Of a DNA stretch of 22,870 bases, positions 1 through 6,614 are shown in pieces (position 1 is the first letter of the stretch; the number at the start of each line of letters is the position of its first letter). Where the stretch lies: positions 1 through 22,870 of IMG/VR virus record IMGVR_UViG_3300017750_000127; one strand, given 5' to 3'. The notes beneath the pieces were generated by a model. That model made no database searches and was not told the origin of the DNA. It saw only the letters and a program-made list of their open reading frames with translations. The DNA comes from a virus. A program made the position numbers and the translations under genes.

Positions 1-37
1 CAACGAGATTCTCTGCATCTACTATGTCTTTTGCCAT
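1..37 (-). CDS. 5' end of an unidentified gene (partial)
   Basis: Twelve codons are visible (MAKDIVDAENLV) before the window ends. The ATG occupies 37-35. It is preceded by a strong Shine-Dalgarno sequence AGGAG (plus positions 44-48) with a 6-base gap, which is why this is called a real start. It lies downstream of the cysteine-rich mini-ORF and in the same direction as the rest of the cassette. Too little protein is visible to suggest a function. Confidence 0.6.
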   Translation of the reverse strand, partial: MAKDIVDAENLV

Positions 38-52
38 AACTAACTCCTATTT

Positions 53-112
53 TTAACATTCACAGCAAGAGCAATTACAACTCTCACATTCACATTGTTT
101 ACACTCACACAT
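53..112 (-). CDS. 19-residue cysteine-rich micro-protein, metallothionein-like in composition
   Basis: The reading frame MCECKQCECESCNCSCCEC ends in TAA and has nine cysteines in 19 residues, mostly in C-x-C pairs, with only E, K, Q, S and N besides. Its ATG follows the stop codon of the upstream barrel gene after a single base (TAAAATG). It has a well-placed Shine-Dalgarno GGAG (plus 120-123) 7 bases upstream, and the next gene has its own AGGAG just after the stop. That layout favours a translated ORF. Clustered C-x-C motifs are typical of metal-thiolate binding in metallothioneins; metal binding here is inferred from composition only. It could also be a chance reading frame in a short gap. 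Nothing in it resembles a signal peptide or membrane segment. Confidence 0.55.
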   Translation of the reverse strand: MCECKQCECESCNCSCCEC

Positions 113-113
113 T

Positions 114-983
114 TTATATCTCCACATTTATGGTTAACTGAAATGTATTACTTAAAGGAAAGGTTTCATCACCATTGATGTACCCAACCCCTACTCTGTA
201 ACTATCTACTTTAAATCCTAAACCAACTGAAGAATAATTTAGTTCGTGAGTTACATCATTAAAGTATCCAATGTTAAAATCCATTAAATTCTTGTATTGA
301 TATTTTAACCCTTGACCGTGTGTATGATATCCATCATACAAATTCCATTGGTTGTAAAATCTAAAATCTTTTACTGGTACTGAAAACCCTACATTAACAC
401 TTGTAGGTACTTCTGTTTTCCAATCATTAAATTTTGGTTGATATCCAAAGTTTTGAATTGCTAAATCTAAATCAACTCTACTCCATAGATTCTTAAAGTG
501 TACTCCAGCATCTACAAGTATACCAGTTGCCTTATCGGTATGTAATGTATGGTTAACAATTTTACCACCAAAACCAATAGCAATGTTTTCTACTTTTTTT
601 CTTTTGTGTTCTAATTTAGTACCCCACCCAACATATGCAACAAGTGAGTTAGGACTAAATTGTCCTGATATAGTTCCATTTATATCTGCAACATTTTGTT
701 CACCATAATCAAAGTATAGTAAACTAAATGTTAAATTTTTATATCCAGCACCAACATAGTTATATCCCATATCATCTGTAATATTAGTTAACCAATTTAC
801 TCGTGTAAAGCTTAAATCAACTAAACTATCTGTATCAAAATACGCACGAGCAGGATTATGAAATGCCAATGATTGGTTTCCTAAACTTGCTTCTTCTGCT
901 GTTGGTGATAATGTTAATATTCTATTAACTTGTCCAAATAAAGAACTGATTAATAGTAAACTTAATAATATTTTTTTCATCAT
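114..983 (-). CDS. PorV/PorQ-like outer-membrane beta-barrel protein (T9SS-associated family)
   Basis: The 289-residue product starts with a signal peptide (MMKKILLSLLLISSLFGQ, cleavage probably near residue 17). A mature start of the type LSPTAEEASLG followed by FHNPAR (about residues 41-46) matches the opening of PorV/PorQ-family barrels of the FadL fold, which share an xAxxAxLG...NPA pattern. The rest alternates short amphipathic strands and ends in a hydrophobic/aromatic strand (FQLTINVEI), as outer-membrane barrels do. In known T9SS, PorV shuttles cargo from the translocon to the attachment complex and PorQ belongs to the same family. This protein is shorter than typical PorV or PorQ. 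It sits 6 bases downstream of a gene encoding a T9SS-type cargo, so a cargo-handling role for that neighbour is a reasonable inference. AGGA precedes two consecutive ATGs (983 and 980); the second has better spacing. The assignment to the family is fairly secure, PorV versus PorQ is not. Confidence 0.75.
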   Translation of the reverse strand: MMKKILLSLLLISSLFGQVNRILTLSPTAEEASLGNQSLAFHNPARAYFDTDSLVDLSFTRVNWLTNITDDMGYNYVGAGYKNLTFSLLYFDYGEQNVADINGTISGQFSPNSLVAYVGWGTKLEHKRKKVENIAIGFGGKIVNHTLHTDKATGILVDAGVHFKNLWSRVDLDLAIQNFGYQPKFNDWKTEVPTSVNVGFSVPVKDFRFYNQWNLYDGYHTHGQGLKYQYKNLMDFNIGYFNDVTHELNYSSVGLGFKVDSYRVGVGYINGDETFPLSNTFQLTINVEI

Positions 984-989
984 CTTTTC

Positions 990-3623
990 CTACTTCACGA
1001 CCGTGAATTTGTTAGCTTTAATTCTCTTATCTGTTTCAAGAACAAATATATAAACACCTGGTTCTAATACTTTATGCTCTTGATAAACACTTTCTTCTGG
1101 TAACCACGCACCTGGTGTGTTACTAAAATCAAATGTATGAATACCTTGTGAAACTGGTTCATCTAATAATTTACCAATATACTGTCCCATTGAATTTAAG
1201 ATGTAGATTTTAACATCAGTTAACTCATCTACATAAAATTGGAACTTTGTAGTTTCATTAAATGGATTAGGATAGTTATAAGTTATCTCATCATCATCTG
1301 GTTCTCCACCACCGAATGCCCAATACTTATTCCATACTAATATTTTACCATCTTGTTTATTTACTAATAAATCTTGACCACTTGGATTACCAGCTACACC
1401 TTTACCAACAAATTGTACATCTGCTTCAGTCCACTCTGAATCAGGAAAATCTGCTTGGAAAATCATATTCAATGCAATCATAGGTTCATTAATCCAATAT
1501 TGTTGTGGTGCATTACCTGGTGAATAATCCATACCACCAAACGATACTTTCTGATACCCTATATCATCAGGTTCGTGTACATTTACATAAGTAAACCACG
1601 GGCCTGGAAGAACATCTGTTTTCATATCAATAAATGTTAACTGATTGGTATTGAATAACACCTCGAACTCAAATCCAGCAACATCAATATTTTTTAATTG
1701 GTCTGGTGTAATATAAAATGGTACTTCTATTTGGTCACCACTTTGTACTCTGACAGTTGAATCTGCTGGCATTGAGAAAAATACATCTGGAGTTTGAGTA
1801 GCAATTTTATTTGCCCAAGTACCTGGTGCACTTCCGTTACCCCAACGATAGAATGTTGTTCCATTTACATCTATATACCCATCTGCATCATTACCTGGTT
1901 CTTGTACTTTAGTACCAGTATTATTAATATCTCCTGTAAAGAAATATCCCCAATCAGGTAAAGTTAAATCTGGATTAGCATCACTACCATATGTAGAGTT
2001 ACCTGCACCTAATGTTACACCCAAAGTATCTAACCCAGTCTGAATTGTATTCATCAATGGATTAGTAACTTCTATTACTCCAAAATTTAATTCTTCGGAT
2101 TGGTCAAAATCATCATCCTCAAAGACTGTAAATTCGTATTTCTGTGCTCCTAAATCTTCATACCATTCATATGGAAATGGATTACCATTTTCTTTTAATG
2201 TATCAATCGTACTCCAATTCTCATATGAGTTTCCATTTAAGTGTGTATAGTTTTCAAATATACCTGAAGTATATGCCCATAAGAAATAAGCATCATTTAA
2301 TTGAAATACATCATCACCATCAACATCACCAATAAAATATTCAACTGCATCTAAAGTATCAACACCTGTTACTGATTTCCATTTGTTACTTTGAAAATTA
2401 AATGCAGCAATAGCATCATTAATATTTGTAATTGCATATCTATCAAGTTCGTATTGTGTATGTGTACCTATATCATCATCTGCATCTGGTGGATAAAACG
2501 ATACACGATAGTAATTATTTCTTGGTAATTGAATATTAAAATATCCTCTATCATCAACAAATGTAGAATCATAATAACTAATTCCTAAGAAACCCTCACC
2601 TGGTAAAGTTTGTGCTGCAGTAGTTCCTTGGTCATCAAACCAAAATGTAGATGTTCCATCACCGATAACATCATCAGTAGTGGTTTCATCAGTATTACTT
2701 GTCTCATCATCTATATCCTCAATGTTATACCAATTAGAAACACTACCTGGATTACTTTGGTCAAGTTCAAATACAACTTTCCAATAAGGATAAGTTCTAT
2801 CATCATTAGTACCATTTCTTTGTGCGTATCTAAAGAATCCCTCAACATCTAAAAGTTTTGGATGTAGTGTGATATCTCCACGAGCACCACCATCATCAGT
2901 TTCTTCCGTTCCCCAATTACCATCGATGTAAACCTTGTAATCTAAAAGATAATCATCTGAAGCGTATGTGTAGTACCCAAAACCACCATTGTATAATGTT
3001 GGAACTCTAAACGATTGTGGTGAAAAATTATCTACTACATCTTCTATTTTAAAATTTAATTTTATTAATTGTTTTTGTACACCATCACCACCACCAAATT
3101 CAAAAGTATTTCCATTGTGTGATACCATAGTGATTCTTAACCAATCATATCTATTATTGTTTTCAGATATTTCACCATCTGCAGTTTGAAGTGAATCAAT
3201 ATATCCTACATTAGAATAGTGTACAACTTCATATGAGTAATCTGCTCCTGCAGTTGAATCTCCCTCTGTTGCACTTGATAAGTGAGAACCCTTTAATACT
3301 TCTGTATCATCGTGGTCCCAATCAATTAAATCATTGTCAAAAACTATATCTAATCTAAATGCTGTTATATCTGCACCATTATCATCAAGTGTAACTTCCA
3401 TTGTCATCACACTATCTCTAAATGCATCAAAGTTATTGTTATACAATGCAGGATTATCTTTATCATCTGCAAGGTATGTTTGTAGTTGGAAAGTTTCCGA
3501 TTCTCTCCACCAAGTTTTTGGTAAATTATATTCGCCTGTTTGTTTGATTCGGATTATCGGCTCTTGTGCCCACGATAGGGAAAGTACCAATAATAGAACC
3601 AAAGATTTTAAATAATTGGACAT
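990..3623 (-). CDS. Large secreted protein with cohesin/dockerin-like modules and a T9SS C-terminal sorting domain
   Basis: The 877-residue acidic product has a signal peptide (residues 1-19, ending SLSWA before QEP). Two Ca-binding, dockerin-like segments are visible: GDVDGDDVFQLND at about 432-444, and GDINNTG plus DADGYIDVNG at about 564-588. A cohesin-like beta-sandwich follows at about 613-760. The last 98 residues form a T9SS type A-like sorting domain starting YNYPNPFN (782-789), continuing with VKIYILNSMGQ and ending GVYIFVLET...KFTVVK. An extra stretch of about 20 residues sits inside the sorting domain before LEPGVYIF, which is unusual. In bacteria with T9SS such proteins cross the inner membrane by Sec, then the outer membrane by T9SS, and are anchored to or released from the cell surface. 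No catalytic domain was recognised; binding or adhesion is the best guess. ATG at 3623 has AGGA 7 bases upstream. A virion tail fibre is unlikely because of the signal peptide. Confidence 0.8.
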   Translation of the reverse strand: MSNYLKSLVLLLVLSLSWAQEPIIRIKQTGEYNLPKTWWRESETFQLQTYLADDKDNPALYNNNFDAFRDSVMTMEVTLDDNGADITAFRLDIVFDNDLIDWDHDDTEVLKGSHLSSATEGDSTAGADYSYEVVHYSNVGYIDSLQTADGEISENNNRYDWLRITMVSHNGNTFEFGGGDGVQKQLIKLNFKIEDVVDNFSPQSFRVPTLYNGGFGYYTYASDDYLLDYKVYIDGNWGTEETDDGGARGDITLHPKLLDVEGFFRYAQRNGTNDDRTYPYWKVVFELDQSNPGSVSNWYNIEDIDDETSNTDETTTDDVIGDGTSTFWFDDQGTTAAQTLPGEGFLGISYYDSTFVDDRGYFNIQLPRNNYYRVSFYPPDADDDIGTHTQYELDRYAITNINDAIAAFNFQSNKWKSVTGVDTLDAVEYFIGDVDGDDVFQLNDAYFLWAYTSGIFENYTHLNGNSYENWSTIDTLKENGNPFPYEWYEDLGAQKYEFTVFEDDDFDQSEELNFGVIEVTNPLMNTIQTGLDTLGVTLGAGNSTYGSDANPDLTLPDWGYFFTGDINNTGTKVQEPGNDADGYIDVNGTTFYRWGNGSAPGTWANKIATQTPDVFFSMPADSTVRVQSGDQIEVPFYITPDQLKNIDVAGFEFEVLFNTNQLTFIDMKTDVLPGPWFTYVNVHEPDDIGYQKVSFGGMDYSPGNAPQQYWINEPMIALNMIFQADFPDSEWTEADVQFVGKGVAGNPSGQDLLVNKQDGKILVWNKYWAFGGGEPDDDEITYNYPNPFNETTKFQFYVDELTDVKIYILNSMGQYIGKLLDEPVSQGIHTFDFSNTPGAWLPEESVYQEHKVLEPGVYIFVLETDKRIKANKFTVVK

Positions 3624-3667
3624 TTAAAATTCCTTATATGTTGTTATTCTATCTCTATGTTAACCTT

Positions 3668-3715
3668 CCGCTCGCGGGTATGCTACGGATTAAATTTTGG
3701 AACTCTTCGTTCCAA
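3668..3715 (-). terminator. Two adjacent hairpins between tail operon and T9SS cassette; possible terminator or processing site
   Basis: Reading the minus strand after the stop codon of the last tail gene (3740), a 7-bp perfect stem TTGGAAC/GTTCCAA with a 5-base loop lies at 3697-3715 and is followed by AAAATTTAAT, a poor U-tract. A second short GC-rich stem CCGC/GCGG lies at 3668-3677 in an otherwise AT-rich sequence. The remaining bases of this 116-base gap hold no ORF. The first stem could be a weak terminator or an RNA-processing/stabilising hairpin; the U-tract is not convincing. Confidence 0.4.
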
Positions 3716-3739
3716 TAATAAATATAATATATTTACAAA

Positions 3740-4747
3740 TTATACATCAAATCTAACAACTATCGAAGTTTGTGTTTCTTTTGATAATTTGACTGGTTTA
3801 GCTAATTTACCAACCACCAATAACTCATTACTATCATTATACAAACCGACTGTTGTTAGATAAGGTTCGAACGCTGAATGTGTTACGAATCCCTCATACT
3901 TTGTTGCTGCATTATATTCTTCTTTATAACTCCCAGTCCCTTGTCCAGATGGGTCTGAACCAGGTGGGAAAAATTGTGATATATTGTTACTACCTTTACC
4001 TACTGAAATACTACCACTTCGTTCAAATGTTGAACTTATATTTGTTGTAGCATTATATTCATTAGGTTCTAAAGTAACTACATATTCATACTCATAAATT
4101 GTTTGAGTAGATTTATATTTTAAATCGTGACCAGTATCAGTTCCAGCATTTGATAATGAACCCGTATCTGTGATTACTATCACACCATGCTCATAAAAAG
4201 CATTTCCTACTTGTGAACCACTTCCGTTTGCATCTGCTTTATCATAATCAAAAGAACTTGATTTGTAAGCTGCAAAACTTGATGAGTAATTGTAATCGTA
4301 AATATTACCATCACCATCATCTCGTAAATCATAAGTGATTCCACCAGTAGTTACATCCATTTGGATACTACCAGGTTTTACTTTTTCACCAAATAAGTTT
4401 CTTGGTATTGTGAATACTCTTGCACTTCCGTGTAATACTTTTTTTGTTTTTGTATAATTGTTACTACCGAAAGTTCTAAGTGGTTCATCATTTTCATAAT
4501 ACGCATTCTTAATCATAAAGTAATTTGGAATATCGTAGTATGTACCAAATTCAAATCCACCACTTGCAGGAACATATTTTCCAAAACTTTGTGATGCAGC
4601 TGAACCAGTCATAAAATTATGAATAGAACCACTAACTGCTTTTAAAACAAGATGTCCACTCCCACTACTAATATTAGTAAGAGTGAAATCTTTAAATACT
4701 TTAAAAGGTCTGATTGACTTATCTGATGGGTCAATGTTCTTTAACAT
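3740..4747 (-). CDS. Tail/baseplate structural protein, paralogue of its upstream neighbour
   Basis: This 335-residue protein has no signal peptide and is rich in Ser, Gly, Thr and Tyr. It shares a conserved C-terminal block with the next gene upstream: VGLYNDSNELLVVGKLAKP here (about residues 301-319) against VGLYNDDNELLAVAKLSKP there. Both end in an amphipathic beta strand rich in V, R/K, D and F. A middle region with a K(V/I)xPG motif followed by Gly/Asp-rich loops is also shared in order, so the two genes look like an old tandem duplication. Position as the last gene of a baseplate operon and beta-rich composition fit a virion protein of the tail periphery. GGGG lies a few bases upstream of the ATG. 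The exact role is unknown. Confidence 0.65.
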   Translation of the reverse strand: MLKNIDPSDKSIRPFKVFKDFTLTNISSGSGHLVLKAVSGSIHNFMTGSAASQSFGKYVPASGGFEFGTYYDIPNYFMIKNAYYENDEPLRTFGSNNYTKTKKVLHGSARVFTIPRNLFGEKVKPGSIQMDVTTGGITYDLRDDGDGNIYDYNYSSSFAAYKSSSFDYDKADANGSGSQVGNAFYEHGVIVITDTGSLSNAGTDTGHDLKYKSTQTIYEYEYVVTLEPNEYNATTNISSTFERSGSISVGKGSNNISQFFPPGSDPSGQGTGSYKEEYNAATKYEGFVTHSAFEPYLTTVGLYNDSNELLVVGKLAKPVKLSKETQTSIVVRFDV

Positions 4748-4756
4748 TACTTACCC

Positions 4757-5767
4757 CTAAAAATCAAGTTTTACTTTTATTATAGCTTCTCTTGAATATG
4801 ATTTTAATATTGGTTTACTCAATTTTGCAACTGCTAACAATTCATTATCATCATTATAAAGTCCTACTTGTGTAATGTACACTTTAGGGTCTTTAAAGAA
4901 TGTTGAGTTTGTTAATGAACCATCTGAACCAGTAAAGAATGTTGGATTAGCACTAAAGTTATACTTTTTGTTATTAACCCTACAAAAGAAATTAGTAGAA
5001 TTAATCTCCTCTTCTCTTCTTACTTGAAACTTTCCACCAGTTACAATTTTATTAAAAAACTTTTTAGGATTATCATCAAACGCATCTGCACTTCTTGCAG
5101 TAGCCATTCCAGCAATATCATCCATATGAGTTGCATTTAATAATATGATTCCTAAATCTGGAAAAAATGAACCAATCGAACCACCTGTCTGTGATGTTGC
5201 AGCAGTATTTACAACTCCTGTACCAGTCTCTAATGAACCAGTAACAACATTGTAAACTCTACCACCCTCATTGACAGTTGGATTATTTGTAGCACCACTA
5301 TCATCTATCAAGTGTGTTGTACCAACTTTTAATTCCCAATTACCTGGGTCAATCTTTTCTCTCATTCTTGCTCTATTAAAAGTAATAAAGTAGAAATCAT
5401 CAGATGCAGATGGTGCACTTGTAAAAGAAAACTTTTCTGTTAATGGTGGTAACAACACATTAGAAAATTGTCTATACATTGCTTTAGAATCTTGTCCACC
5501 CGTAGTTAATTTTGTAGTATTACCAGCAGAACCACTTCCATTGAAGTGTGCATATCCTAATGAGAATTGTATCTCAGCAGTTGCTGCACTTGTTGCAGGG
5601 TCTTGATGATAAATAGATAAATGTGAACCAGTTACCTGTCCTTGTGAAGATGCAGTAAAGAAAGAAGTTAAAGTTCCACTTCCACCACTAAAGATACCAC
5701 TTGAGATTTTTACTCTTTGGTTCTCCACTACATCATTTGAAAAATCGAATCTTGTAAATACTGACAT
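4757..5767 (-). CDS. Tail/baseplate structural protein, paralogue of its downstream neighbour
   Basis: This 336-residue protein is almost the same length as the gene downstream and shares its C-terminal VGLYNDDNELLAVAKLSKP block (about residues 300-318) and final KVKLDF strand. It has an internal REKIDPGNWELKVG segment that parallels the KVKPGSIQMDVTTGG segment of the paralogue. Low-complexity Ser/Thr/Gly stretches (for example SGGSGTLTSFFTASS) are typical of phage appendage proteins. No enzyme motifs, membrane spans or signal peptide are seen. The gap to each neighbour is about 9 bases. A peripheral baseplate or tail role is inferred from context. Confidence 0.65.
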   Translation of the reverse strand: MSVFTRFDFSNDVVENQRVKISSGIFSGGSGTLTSFFTASSQGQVTGSHLSIYHQDPATSAATAEIQFSLGYAHFNGSGSAGNTTKLTTGGQDSKAMYRQFSNVLLPPLTEKFSFTSAPSASDDFYFITFNRARMREKIDPGNWELKVGTTHLIDDSGATNNPTVNEGGRVYNVVTGSLETGTGVVNTAATSQTGGSIGSFFPDLGIILLNATHMDDIAGMATARSADAFDDNPKKFFNKIVTGGKFQVRREEEINSTNFFCRVNNKKYNFSANPTFFTGSDGSLTNSTFFKDPKVYITQVGLYNDDNELLAVAKLSKPILKSYSREAIIKVKLDF

Positions 5768-5776
5768 CTCTTACTC

Positions 5777-6544
5777 CTATAATGTACTTTGGTCGGCTTT
5801 TATCGTAACTGCTACATTAAATGTTGCACCTGTTGATAATCCCACGACCGTTATGTTGGTTGAAGTATCTGCTGTTACTGAACGAGATACAAGATTTACT
5901 GACCTACCTTGTAGAGTGATTGAACGCTTTCTCTCTTCTTCGTTTAGGAATACTGGTGTTGTTGCACCAGTGTTGACTTGTAAATCATCTATATCTTCTT
6001 TTTGAATAAAATCAAATTCTTCCATTAATGCTGCTGCACCTAACTTTTGTGCTGCACCTAATTTAAAGAATTTCTTCTTACCCTTAGCTTTCATCTTCTT
6101 CTTTTTCTTCTTAACAATTACTGGTGTTAAGTTAGCGATAGTAGCATCGTGTAATACGAAACTATATCCTGCTTCTGCATCACTACCATTTCTTGTATTT
6201 GGTGTAATGGTCTGTGTAATACCAGGTCCATTAAAAACCAATGATGGTGATGGAACTTCCAAGATTGGAAGTTTTGCAGTATTCTTTGGAAGAGATACTA
6301 ATTTATATCTTAATATTTGGTTCTCATCTACAAATGCTTCTAATAACGGCATGTTTTCTATTACTGCTCCGTAATAATTAGACCCATTAGGATGAGCTGT
6401 ATCCCATAAACGATAATCTACTTCATCGTCTGCTAAAGCAAATTTCGTTATTTTGAACTCGTCTTGACCTCTTGCGAGTAATTCTCGACCTTTCTTCGTA
6501 AGAACGGCATCGACGGTTACGCTTGTGTTATTTAAAAATCCCAT
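5777..6544 (-). CDS. Phage structural protein with an internal lysine-rich tract
   Basis: The 255-residue product begins MGFLNNTSVTVDAVLTKKGRE and continues with a FKITKFALADDEVDY segment, a pattern I associate with tail-associated proteins of T4-like marine phages where ordered residues 1-100 form a conserved head domain. A basic tract at about 145-161 contains six consecutive lysines followed by KAKGKKK, then an Ala/Leu-rich helix and an acidic segment. The C-terminal 50 residues are beta-rich. AGGAG lies 8 bases upstream of the ATG. It sits between the giant tail protein and the paralogue pair, which supports a structural role; the job of the basic tract is unknown. It may contact nucleic acid or an acidic partner. 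Confidence 0.6.
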   Translation of the reverse strand: MGFLNNTSVTVDAVLTKKGRELLARGQDEFKITKFALADDEVDYRLWDTAHPNGSNYYGAVIENMPLLEAFVDENQILRYKLVSLPKNTAKLPILEVPSPSLVFNGPGITQTITPNTRNGSDAEAGYSFVLHDATIANLTPVIVKKKKKKMKAKGKKKFFKLGAAQKLGAAALMEEFDFIQKEDIDDLQVNTGATTPVFLNEEERKRSITLQGRSVNLVSRSVTADTSTNITVVGLSTGATFNVAVTIKADQSTL

Positions 6545-6584
6545 TGTTTTTACTCCTATTGATTTGAACTAAGATGGATTGCGT

Positions 6585-6600
6585 TCATTATATAAATATA
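6585..6600 (-). promoter_or_regulatory. AT-rich candidate promoter element in a 70-base gap
   Basis: The gap between the giant tail gene's upstream neighbour and the next gene holds TTATATTTATATAA on the minus strand about 45 bases before the ATG at 6544. A -10-like TATAAT/TATATT reading is possible, but no convincing -35 is seen, and such AT-rich words occur by chance in this genome. Note that this element lies after the stop of the giant gene only in map order; transcription runs from the giant gene (stop at 6615) into this gap. Confidence 0.2.
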
Positions 6601-6614
6601 AGAATCCAAAGTTT

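Noticed and set aside
2144-2335. Plus-strand ORF with His-rich end
   Set aside because: It is the reverse-frame shadow of an Asp-rich stretch in the T9SS cargo gene; no start signal.
3716-3724. AATAATAAATA-like words as phage late promoters for minus-strand genes
   Set aside because: They are on the wrong strand for the leftward genes, and similar words are frequent inside genes (for example near 15160 and 16290).
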